Below are positions 39,101-48,000 of a stretch of DNA of 52,563 nt, one piece after another. The notes below the pieces were generated by a model, which worked only from the letters and a program-made list of their open reading frames with translations, did not search any database and was not told where the DNA came from. Position 1 is the stretch's first letter, and each line of letters begins with the position of its first letter. The position numbers and the translations under genes are program-made. The stretch comes from a virus. The stretch is taken from IMG/VR virus record IMGVR_UViG_3300030098_003463, positions 1 to 52,563 of that record; one strand, given 5' to 3'.

Positions 39101-42003
39101 TTGCCGTGACCAAATAGTCGCAGTTCTTCGTGTAGTTCCGGCAAGCTATCTATAAAGTAGTCCAGACCATGACCGCCAACCGCTAAAGATGTTCCACTTG
39201 TTTTTTGCTGTGACAGATAGGCTGCATTATATTGACGACCAGCACCCATATATCCTTCTGTTATTTGCGTTCCTCGTTCTGGATCATATGGAAGGTAATC
39301 CATAGTCATGTAATGACCTACGCCCATGAACGTGCTGTCGTTTATAGTGGTATCTATTTCGCCTGACTTTCTTATATCGCCTGTTGGTGTGCCATGAAAA
39401 AAAACTGGTGCTATATTACTGTCGCCAACTTTTTCTTTGAAATACGAATTATTTACAGCTTTTTGGAAGTTTGGATTAGTATAGTCAATAGCGTCTATGC
39501 CGGGAATCTTTGTTTGATATAAAAAATTAGAGCCTGAAGCTGGCAAACCAGCAGTAGGTACAGTATAAGCTTTAATTTCTCTTATGCGGTTTTCATACCA
39601 TTCTTCAGGGGTCTTCCAATTCCTCCACGCCCATGCTCTGGCAATAACATCATAAGCTTCTGCTGTTTTTTGTGCTTGATCTGCCGTGTAATCTGCTCCT
39701 GCATATTCTGCTGCATCGAATAAAGCTTCAGCAACATTTGCAATACGTGCGTTTCTATCTCCCCAATCTGACAACCCTTCAGATATTTCAGTAGTTGAAG
39801 GCTTACCTTCGCGCAATTGAAGATTTGTCATTAGCTCTTCGCCAATGCCAAGATCAGATTCATTATAAATCAACCCTGCTTGTGTTACGCCTCTTTCATC
39901 AGCCATCTTTTTTACTTCTGCGCCTGTAACCTTAGTTCCATCTGGCAAGTCAAATATGTAATTTTCTGTTGACCTGCGTCCACCTAATATTCTTTCTATT
40001 TTAGAGCGCACAGCCCTACTACCAATGTTTTTAGTATCACCAACCTGCAGCAGCATTGCTTCCGCATAACGCTTTGGATTGCTAACGCCTGCCAAATAAT
40101 TATTGAAGATATTAGAGTAAAGGTTCCGCATATGATAGCCGGGGCTAAGAAGTGCATACGACTTCCACAAGCCTTGCACTTGTCTGAACGTATCTAATAT
40201 TACGTTTGTGCCTTCACTGCCTTGTATTATTTTGGTCATGTCATCCATCTGTTCTTTCATAGCAGATGGAATGGCGTAATAAATGTTTTCTTCACCTGTA
40301 GTTTGTTTGGTTTGCTTGCGTACAGAAAGGGCGGGTGCTTTCCAAACGTCCATGCCGTTTTCTTTAAGCATTTGATGCGTTGGGTCACGCAAGTTTTCTG
40401 CTACAGATTGATCAATTGGCACCGCTATGCGAGTATCAGATATAATTGCGTCATAAAACTTTTGGGTATTAACTTTTTTTATAGACTCCATACCGCGCCT
40501 TGTTGCCATAAGAGCTACATTTGTTTCCGTAGGCACAAGGTCTTGAATGCGAGATTCTAACGTAGGATACTTTTTTGCATAAGATGCTTTTAATATGCCG
40601 TTTTCGGTTATTGTTGCAATGCCGTCTTGAGTTGCTTTCTCATACATAGCACTGCCAGCATCTTTGCCAAAACGAACTTTAAACATGTTTTCTACTATTG
40701 CACGAGACAGTTCAGTTACTGGTTCAAGACCAGCAGAATAATTGGCTCTGAACTGCGCCTTGTCTAACAATCCTACAGTTTCTTCTTCTTCAAATATTTT
40801 ATTAAACATGTCTTTCCACTCTTCCACCCCCTTGCTTATTACTTGCTTGGTAGCATCGTCTACCTTAAGCTGGTTAATCAACCCCTCTACTACTTTTGGT
40901 TGATCAAGATAAGCTCCCACAAGACGCAACTCTCCTTCGTTCATATCTGCAGCAATCTTAAGTATGTTTTCTCGCAAGGCTACTGTTTGCAACGACACAG
41001 CAGAATCTTTGCGTATTTGCTGCGCCATAAAATCAACAGTTCCGCTTTTAACATCTTCAGCAGTAACCAGTCTTGTGCCTTGATCTCCACCTAATCTATT
41101 TATTGTATCTGCAATTTCCTCTGCTTGATAACCTTCTTTTAAACCCTTTAACAAAGAATTAGGCATAAAGAGTCTGCGGTATTGTTGTCCAGCTTTTGAG
41201 TTAGTAATTAAATCACTGGCTCTACGCGCACCAGTAACAGCACCAGCAGCCTCATCTAGTTTTCCAATGCCTACTGCTACTTTGCCAAATCCAAAACCAA
41301 ACCAAGTTGTAGGGTCAAGAACTACATCAGCCACAAACCCTGCCGCAGCAATTGCGTATGGATTTGTGTCCTCCATCGTGAGCGCAGTCTCTCCCCGTTT
41401 GCCAGAAAAAATATCTGCAAATGTTGTACGCCTTGCACCCTCTTGGTCTATACCTATTGCGTTTATAAATTCTTCTCCTGCTTGTTCTAACGCCGCAATA
41501 GGACTACCTGTCAACAAATACTCTTCTAAACCACCAGCTACGGAATAATTAAACATTGAAAGAAAATCAGACACAGGCTCTATAACATCATCAAACCCAA
41601 TAGAATCATTTTGTTCAGCTACTTCATCAAGGTATTCATCATATAGCCCTGCTTGCTTAAACAACTCTACGTTTCTCTGAACTTCTGTTATAGCTCCCAA
41701 TTCAGCAGTGTCTTGTCGAGCCATTCGCGGTTTTGTTTGGAACTCAGACTCTGGCATTACGCGAGATGGTACTCTTGGTTCAGCTTGACCAAACGCTAAT
41801 TCTGATTCTTCCTCTTGATCTAACGGCTCTATTGCTTTACGAGACATAAAAGTTTCAACTATGTCATCATATGGCATTACAATACTTTCTTCATAGGCCG
41901 TGTCAAAAACATCAGAAAAAAAACTAGTTTGTTCAGGCTCATCAAAAAATGATTTGCTGCTTACACCTAAAGCTTCATCAAAAGTTTCAGAAAAAATATT
42001 CAT
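36154..42003 (-). CDS. Giant polyvalent virion protein with metalloprotease and ART-like motifs
   Basis: 1949 residues, last gene of the late unit. The N-terminal third is helical, with a hydrophobic stretch near 200-240. From about 864 PVFFHGTPTGDIRKSGEID and GVGHYMTMD resemble the start of ADP-ribosyltransferase (ART) domains. At about 1375-1410 GYDGLSHAGG and IAYNPNQVKSIENVG resemble the end of ART-PolyVal domains, with an unusually long insert between. H1462-E-L-A-H1466 is a zincin HExxH site. The C-terminal ~400 residues are helical and membrane-friendly (TIIPFYTWMRKNIPLQFQAI). Such proteins are packed in the virion and injected with the DNA to act on host targets. Enzymatic calls are from motifs only. 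Confidence 0.65.
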   Translation of the reverse strand: MNIFSETFDEALGVSSKSFFDEPEQTSFFSDVFDTAYEESIVMPYDDIVETFMSRKAIEPLDQEEESELAFGQAEPRVPSRVMPESEFQTKPRMARQDTAELGAITEVQRNVELFKQAGLYDEYLDEVAEQNDSIGFDDVIEPVSDFLSMFNYSVAGGLEEYLLTGSPIAALEQAGEEFINAIGIDQEGARRTTFADIFSGKRGETALTMEDTNPYAIAAAGFVADVVLDPTTWFGFGFGKVAVGIGKLDEAAGAVTGARRASDLITNSKAGQQYRRLFMPNSLLKGLKEGYQAEEIADTINRLGGDQGTRLVTAEDVKSGTVDFMAQQIRKDSAVSLQTVALRENILKIAADMNEGELRLVGAYLDQPKVVEGLINQLKVDDATKQVISKGVEEWKDMFNKIFEEEETVGLLDKAQFRANYSAGLEPVTELSRAIVENMFKVRFGKDAGSAMYEKATQDGIATITENGILKASYAKKYPTLESRIQDLVPTETNVALMATRRGMESIKKVNTQKFYDAIISDTRIAVPIDQSVAENLRDPTHQMLKENGMDVWKAPALSVRKQTKQTTGEENIYYAIPSAMKEQMDDMTKIIQGSEGTNVILDTFRQVQGLWKSYALLSPGYHMRNLYSNIFNNYLAGVSNPKRYAEAMLLQVGDTKNIGSRAVRSKIERILGGRRSTENYIFDLPDGTKVTGAEVKKMADERGVTQAGLIYNESDLGIGEELMTNLQLREGKPSTTEISEGLSDWGDRNARIANVAEALFDAAEYAGADYTADQAQKTAEAYDVIARAWAWRNWKTPEEWYENRIREIKAYTVPTAGLPASGSNFLYQTKIPGIDAIDYTNPNFQKAVNNSYFKEKVGDSNIAPVFFHGTPTGDIRKSGEIDTTINDSTFMGVGHYMTMDYLPYDPERGTQITEGYMGAGRQYNAAYLSQQKTSGTSLAVGGHGLDYFIDSLPELHEELRLFGHGNLIPEGGMQGTPWKPVGPTEEQIEIAKNKIESLREGLDESTSVSYDLYLRERFELGQPQRMTTPITPPRLSGAHLDEYKTQGRLQGKNLAFVDLEVRKTPRSRKRYGDENVKMGGEEYLAVKPPDDPKLREIVALDRYVTRWEKDIPDYLPSSESAEVLGFHWFAQNPYVVSMVTGNGKRWRDLRLGETLIADPESPMWAWKSTASKEAAEKEATDIINTSSHILAAAYTRDAFKQLGDAATEKELYEHYYSEFNREIDQYYKQWIRNYDYEIDSEAKALDLITDNESYATAVKGTPVTRADYEDEVFENGTAALFGTVPYSKVSFLGLGRTRDEVIGGMTAWIEEAGYEVDLFNGHELGATDFITERRLNTALQELGYGTFIPKDLSAANVNLPEIHDVVIAEALKEIGYDGLSHAGGITGQPDSTENLFHQVGIAYNPNQVKSIENVGTWNLDTPKFMEQHGEGGLHGAIRFLDDGRADILVTEAADPTTYIHELAHIIRRTMLDQGDQDIIHRWLLGEDQYKKVRTEMMDYAMESARLAPNADVDIDEMTTQLMERFVWTVDGEEKFARGFEQYLLEGATDKNTGRAMQGTYDYIKDMMDTVYDFSNGGTVGLTPDEETNYLFQNILGRGVETEPETLSTAQAILGTATSEKDSFFSKAYKLLGDNMFTRANRNYGQQMENNSRLAHFITMLTTDQGQIKGNGLLNKKKIGRGMTADEAAESVKRYLFDYGELTPFERDHLKTIIPFYTWMRKNIPLQFQAIAQHPERYSMLPKLQNNIEAMSADFENIPTPDYFQDINAIRMPFTSGEMPLNAEGMPVYFAPDLPYGDLNRLNMKDMVSSMTPFLKIWAEIYPDEGYSYFLDSNIQDYEDQAAVGRFFGEELELPFNEKTYHAIKTLLPSVGKAARLGERATEGKFSEQALREVLGLNFRSVDVDAVVRAERFKRRDVARAMKQRLIDKAKLMGLEEAIEDMQDEDFF

Positions 42004-42005
42004 TA

Positions 42006-44078
42006 TTAATCCCCAAAGGTTTGCACTGTAACGGGATTACCTGTGCCTACGCCATAACTGCGATATCTTGGATCAGGAGGAACTGAAGCAACAGCCTCGC
42101 CAACTAAACCTACACCTCTTCTTAAATAATCTGGTATATTTCTTACAAATTCTTGTATTCCTGCCTTACGCATCTGGGCTTTTTGAGATAACGTAAGCCT
42201 ACTCCAATCTCCATCTGCTGCTTCAGGAAATTGTTCAATTATTTCTTGAGCTTCTTTAGTAATTGGTCCAGAAACATTAGCTGTTACTTCTTCTTCTTGC
42301 GGTGCTTGTGGACTTGAAGCTGAAACTTCATCGGCGTCTATTAAAACAGGCACACTAGTGCTACCCATAAATTCATTTATTAGTCTTGAGTGTATTCTTT
42401 GTGTAGCACCAACAGGAACTTGTCCTATACGCTCTCTTCTTTCTAAGTCTATTCTTGCCGCTTCTATTAATTCAATTTCATTTTGTGGGCCTCCCGGCAA
42501 AGGAGTCCCATTAGCATCAGTGCCACCAGCAGCATTTATTATTTTATTCTTGCCATATTCAAACACCCTATCTTCTATTGCCGTTTTTTGATCCCACCAC
42601 GCAGGAAACCCTTGATGTATTTGAGTAAGAGTCTCACTGTCAAGAGCATCGCTTACCATCGTGTCTAAGCCAATGTCCTGTCCAACTGACTCAAAAAGTT
42701 GTATGGCTTTTGTTTTTTCTTCTAATGTTAACGCCTTGTCTGTTTGAATTGATTCTAATGCTACTTGTGGTGAAGATCCAAGGTTTACTTGTTGCAATGC
42801 CCCGATTGCTACTACATCAGATACGGTTAGATCGCCAATTAATCTATTATTGTACTGTCTTCTTTTAGCTATGTGTGGAAACGCAGCGTTTGCTTGTCTT
42901 ATTGCTTCTCTTCTAATAGAAGGATTTAAAGCAGTTACTGCGTCTTGTCTTTGTGTAGCCGTTGATTGCTGTTGCGTTTGTGAGTCGTTAATTACATTTG
43001 CCAGCGGATTTCTGTTTAGTCGCGCTTCTTGCGAAATAACTTTATTCTGGTCGTTTGCAATTTGTCTTGACAACTTTTCTACAGTCTCAGAGTATAAGGC
43101 TGCATCCCTTTCCATAATAGTCATACTTCGATCCATAAGTTGGCGCATTAAAATTGCTTTTTCTTGACCAGCATTATAGCCTTTGTTTACTAACTCATAA
43201 GCATGTTGTATTTGTGTTTGGTTTACTGCTTTAGAAGCAAGTTCTGCCCCACCTTTACGAGTTATCCCTAGCTCTGCTGTTGCTTGGGCCGAATCAATTA
43301 GGTCTAATAGAAGCGTCTTATCTTCTGCGCCATACTTATTGGCAAACTGTCGAGCTTTACGAAACCCACCCTGTTGGTTCATCATCTCTTGCACTACAAC
43401 TAATCTTTGTTCTGCATTAACTTGATCAACGTAATCTGGGTTGCCACCTAATTGTTGTTGAGCATTAGCATAACCTTCATATCCTATACCTGTGTAAACA
43501 CCGCTATAATTTACCAGCATAGCTTGCAAGGTAGGGTCTTGAGTATCTCTTTTGATTACCTCTGGTATTGTTCCTTGAAGCTTTTTTTGTTCAGCATTTA
43601 GTAAGTTAAGCTGATTTGTTAAATCTCCTTTTTGTTTTGGGGTTAAATATTGTGAGTTTACTTGTAAGTACGAAGACACTTCATTTTGTTTTTCAGTAAG
43701 AGCTAAAAGTTGAGTATTTAAAGTGTTTAAAGTAACATCTTCAACTATCTGTGATTGGCCTCTTTTTCCTTGGCCTGTTAGGTATTGAGTTTGAGTTTGG
43801 GTAATTAGGTTGTCAACATCTTGACCAAATTTATCTATCTCTGTTACTGTATAAACTGGATCTACATTGCCAACTTGAAGACCAGTGGCACCTCGTTCAC
43901 GTGGACCACTTGCTGCAGCATAAGCACTTCTAGCAATACTACCTTCTGCTTGCACTTGTTGACTTAAACGCAATTTACGTTCGTTTTCATACTGAGTAGA
44001 TAAGTCTTGCAGACCTTGTGTTAGTCCTGTGCTAAATCCAGAAGATATGCTACGGCCAAGTTTAGAAAAAATACTCAT
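42006..44078 (-). CDS. Putative internal (ejection) virion protein
   Basis: 690 residues, soluble, Gln/Ala/Leu-rich and mainly helical (QLLALTEKQNEVSSYLQVNS, TKQLL-like heptads). It starts MSIFSKLGRSISSGFSTGLT, an amphipathic helix, and ends in disordered YRSYGVGTGNPVTVQTFGD. It lies between the 332-residue and the giant gene, with a 2-nt gap. Short-tailed phages carry three adjacent helical ejection proteins downstream of the tail genes, and size and order here fit that scheme. No motif identifies it directly. Confidence 0.5.
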   Translation of the reverse strand: MSIFSKLGRSISSGFSTGLTQGLQDLSTQYENERKLRLSQQVQAEGSIARSAYAAASGPRERGATGLQVGNVDPVYTVTEIDKFGQDVDNLITQTQTQYLTGQGKRGQSQIVEDVTLNTLNTQLLALTEKQNEVSSYLQVNSQYLTPKQKGDLTNQLNLLNAEQKKLQGTIPEVIKRDTQDPTLQAMLVNYSGVYTGIGYEGYANAQQQLGGNPDYVDQVNAEQRLVVVQEMMNQQGGFRKARQFANKYGAEDKTLLLDLIDSAQATAELGITRKGGAELASKAVNQTQIQHAYELVNKGYNAGQEKAILMRQLMDRSMTIMERDAALYSETVEKLSRQIANDQNKVISQEARLNRNPLANVINDSQTQQQSTATQRQDAVTALNPSIRREAIRQANAAFPHIAKRRQYNNRLIGDLTVSDVVAIGALQQVNLGSSPQVALESIQTDKALTLEEKTKAIQLFESVGQDIGLDTMVSDALDSETLTQIHQGFPAWWDQKTAIEDRVFEYGKNKIINAAGGTDANGTPLPGGPQNEIELIEAARIDLERRERIGQVPVGATQRIHSRLINEFMGSTSVPVLIDADEVSASSPQAPQEEEVTANVSGPITKEAQEIIEQFPEAADGDWSRLTLSQKAQMRKAGIQEFVRNIPDYLRRGVGLVGEAVASVPPDPRYRSYGVGTGNPVTVQTFGD

Positions 44079-44100
44079 TAGATTATCCTTGTTTGTTTTT

Positions 44101-45099
44101 TTAACCTTCTGAATTTACACGTTCAGATAATTCTTCCATGTTTGTATCTACGTAATGCGACCTTTTAAATGTTCCCGATTCAAAGTCTTGATCAAAATAT
44201 AATACACCTTCGTCATCTACAATCATAGAATCTGGAAAATATTCATTTGTTAAGTCTAGTGCTATCATATCGTCTACTGAAAAATCTAACATCAAACCCA
44301 CTGCTAGTCGATCTAATCGACTTTTGTTTTTATCGTTTAGTTCTTCATAGGGCTTGCTTATAAGTGTGTTAAAATGGTCTAATTCATTCCAACGCCCTAA
44401 AGCATAAATTTCTTCAGCTTGTTGATCTAAACTTGAAAATTCTGGACTTAAAATTCCTTGTTGATAATCCTCGTCATATTCTGCAAAGTTTGTCATTAAT
44501 TCTTGAACAGCTTTACCAGCACCTGATGATTCTCCACTTGGAACATCCGTTGCTTCTATCAACGGTTCTGTAGGAATCATTCTTCTTCCTGTTCTTTGTA
44601 TAAATTCATCAAGAGGTTCTTTGTAAACGCCAAGTGTATCAGTGGCTTTAGCCCCTGCTGCATACCATATAGCCGCGCCTTGTTCAAAATTAAAATATAG
44701 ACCGGGAGCAGATCCTAAGTTTAATGGATCTCCATCTTTGTCTACTGGATTAGGAGGGTAGAAATTAAGCCCATACTGTCTTGGAACCGTTATTCCTTTG
44801 CTTTTCCATTGATCGGCTCTATCTCCACTAAAAAACTCCCATGTTTTGTAGGCAGCAACTGCAGTGCCAACAGCAACTGCAACTGGTCCAACATAAGGAG
44901 CTATCTTTGTTCCAAGGGCCGAAAGAGTTTCATTGCCTTCTAAAACATTTTGCACATAACTTTTGTTGTCATCCCACTGATACATTGAGTCTACGCCAAA
45001 CAGTTTTCCTTTCCATTCTAAATCTGGAATGTCACCCGGCAATGGTATCTCATCCAATGGTATCTCATCCGTTACGTCGCTAAAAAAAAAAATCCCCAA
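44101..45099 (-). CDS. Putative internal virion protein starting at an 11-T run
   Basis: 332 residues. There is no ATG at the start: the frame begins with TTG GGG ATT and a T11 run, and the next ATG is about 40 codons later. The N-terminal part is acidic (DEIPLDEIPLPGDIPDLEW). A hydrophobic segment IAPYVGPVAVAVGTAVAAYK lies at about 66-85. The rest is acidic and soluble. It overlaps the 1425-residue frame by 20 nt. It could be made by independent initiation at TTG, or as an extension of the upstream protein through a +1 shift or transcript slippage on the T run. Confidence 0.5.
   Translation of the reverse strand: MGIFFFSDVTDEIPLDEIPLPGDIPDLEWKGKLFGVDSMYQWDDNKSYVQNVLEGNETLSALGTKIAPYVGPVAVAVGTAVAAYKTWEFFSGDRADQWKSKGITVPRQYGLNFYPPNPVDKDGDPLNLGSAPGLYFNFEQGAAIWYAAGAKATDTLGVYKEPLDEFIQRTGRRMIPTEPLIEATDVPSGESSGAGKAVQELMTNFAEYDEDYQQGILSPEFSSLDQQAEEIYALGRWNELDHFNTLISKPYEELNDKNKSRLDRLAVGLMLDFSVDDMIALDLTNEYFPDSMIVDDEGVLYFDQDFESGTFKRSHYVDTNMEELSERVNSEG
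45080..45099 (-). promoter_or_regulatory. T11 slippery run at the overlap of two virion ORFs
   Basis: On the coding strand GGGGA is followed by eleven T and then AGCGAC. The upstream frame reads GAT TTT TTT TTT TAG and stops. With one T fewer (or a +1 shift) it reads on into the 332-residue frame, giving a fused protein of about 1755 residues. Confidence 0.65.
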
Positions 45100-48000
45100 A
45101 TTCTTCTTTTATTTTGCTTTCTATTGACTTGCCAATATCATCGCCAAATGTTTTAACTAACCAACTAGTGCCAAAACCTGTTATACTTTCTAATAACCCC
45201 GGTTGATTTTCAAACAATTGACCCTGACCACCGGGCAAACCTGTTGCACCATTCAACAAAGCCATGTGTGCAGAAAGATTTTTTATTGCATTTTCATCGT
45301 CCCAATCAAAGTCTTCCATCAACAACTCCCAAGTTTCATCTCTTTTTTGTTCTTCTTTGTTAAAAGCTGTCATTTTAGCTTTAATCATTTCAAATTCTTG
45401 TTGAGACAAATCGTTTTCTATTGCCATTGCGTTTAGCTGTTCTTCAAAGATAGCTGCGTCTTGCCTCAATGCTTGCAAAACCCTCTCTTCTTCTAAACCA
45501 AATTCGCTGGCCCATTGTGCAGCAGCATCATCTAGTGATTTGCCTCGCAATGCAATCTCTTGTTCAACTTGATATTTTAAAATAGCAAATTCATCTTCTC
45601 TTAAACCAAACTCTTGGGCAGCTTGTTGTGTAGAAAAAGCCCATTCTGTCTCCCAACGATCATTAAGCGTTTCAAATTCTTGCAAGGACAAATCCATTTG
45701 CTCTGAAAACTTGAACATATCATTTGCTCTATCCAAGTTTTGTTGTTCTATTTGTATGGCAAGTTGTTCTCGCCTAAATGCCATTTCTTCTTCAGTGGCT
45801 TCTCTACCAGCTTCTATTTCTACCCCTCGCAGTCGTAGATTCTCCCAACTAATAGCATTTTCATTGTCCATTTGCTCAATATTTGCTTTTAACCTTGCTT
45901 CTTGATCTGCTATATCAGCGTTTGTTCTAGCAATGAGAGCTTCAGTTTCACGCAAGTTAAGGTCGTTTGCTGCAGCCCATTCTTTTGTGGCTTGGTTAAA
46001 TGAAAGAGTAAATTGTTCCGTAGAAGCAGCGAGGCGATCTGCTTCTATGTTTAAACCTCTCTCTCTTAGCTCTATTTCTTGGGCTGCATTAGATGCCGCA
46101 AGAGTAGGAATAACTTCTCCGCTAGCATCAATGTAATAACCTAACCTATCTGCCAGTGCCATTTGTTGTTCAAACGCTTGCGCTGCTTGAACATTATCCA
46201 TTGAAGTCTTTTCAAGAGCCAAACGCTCTTCGCTGAGATTCATTTCACGATTCATTCTTTGAATTTCAGCAGCCGACATATCTTCTCTTATAACTAAACC
46301 ACGTTCTTCTAATGCCAGTCTTTTTTCGTCAGACAATTTACTATATTCAAGTTCTAATTCGTCTTGAGTAATACGAGCATTAGCAACTAGTTCTGCCGTT
46401 GCTAACTCTCTGTCTCTTTGATCAAGACCCCGTTCTGCTAGCAACTTGTCAGAATAATATCTTTTTTCTTCTAAACTATATTGTTGATTAAATTGAATTT
46501 CTTCAAAAGCTAATTGTTGAGTAGCAAGATCTAAGCGTCCTACTTCAACCATTTCATCTAAAAGAAGCTTACGCTCTTCAAGACTAATTCTTTCGCCTTC
46601 TTGTTCTAATCTTGCAAAACCTAATGTTGACTCATAATCAAGACGCGCTGTTTCTAATTCGCGTTGAAGCTCTAACTGTTGTTCTCGCAAAAACGCTTCT
46701 TGTTCTAATTCTTCTCGTCTAAAAGCAAATTCTTCGTCTGTTTCATCTGCTCTTTGCTCAAGCTCACTTCTTCTTAGCTCAAATTCTTCATCGCTCTGGG
46801 CTAGCCGCTGCGCCATTTCATCGCGTCGTATAGAAAACTCTTCTGCTGACTCATCTGCTCTTTGCGCTAATTCTGCTTCTACTAAGTCAATTCTTCTGCT
46901 TTCAAGATTTAACGACCTACCTTGTTGATCAACACGACTTCTTTCTATGTCTAATCCAACATTTCGCAACTCAATATCATTTGATGCTATAAATTGTTCT
47001 AAGTCTAATCGTCTAGTTTCTAAAGCTATGCGACTATTTATTTCACCTTCTTGTAATTGTAACTCTAAGTCTGCGCGTCTATCAGCGTTTTTTGCCAAAT
47101 AGTTGCTAACAGAAACTTGTTCTATCTCAGCAGCGGCAAGATCCCTGCGAACAGCTAATTCGCCTTCGCCTAACAATGTGTCAAGGGCAAGTCGCCTTTC
47201 GTCTACGCCTATACCTGCGCGGCCCATAATTTCATCTAATGCTACACGGCGTTCATTAAGATCTAATCCACCTAATCCTAATGCTTCTTCTAAGTTAAAT
47301 CTTTTGGCTTCAAGATTTAATTGCTTAACGCCAAGTAATTCATTTAAAGCTTGGGCTTTTTCTTGTATTGTTAGTTCTCTGTCAGAAATTTTTGCTTCTA
47401 AATCAAGGCGTTTCTTGTCAAGTTCAATGCGCGATAAAACCTCACGCATAGCCAATGTTTCTTCGCCATCTAGATTTCCAACAAGTTCAGCTTCTCGCAA
47501 TCTTTCGTCAGCTTTAGTTCGATAGTCTTCTAAGTCTAAAGACCTTGCCTCTAAGCCAAGTCGCCCTTCTGCTACATCAGCAGCGCGAGTCCCTAAACGA
47601 ATTTCTTCAAGAGAAACAACAAAATTTAACAACTGCTGCGTAGTGTCAATACGAACTCTTTGTTCGTCTATAGCTTCTTCTGCACGACTGCGTTTAATGT
47701 TTTCAAACAATTGCAAAGTTTCACGCAACTCAGCGCGATACTGTTGTCCTACGTCAAGCTCTGCTTGTATTAATTCATTAGCACGTGCAGTTTCTATTTC
47801 TTCTGCTTGACGAATAGTAACACCAGACGCAGTTATTCCTCCACCTTCAAGCAAACCTAATCGCCCTAATCGCTCTAAGGCATCATCGTATTTATTGTTA
47901 ATGAGCGTAGTAGTTTTTTCAAGAATTTCTTGTTCGTCAATGGCAATACTATTAATAATATTTTCCATTGAAATTTCTATTCCAGCTTCTGCTTCTCGAC

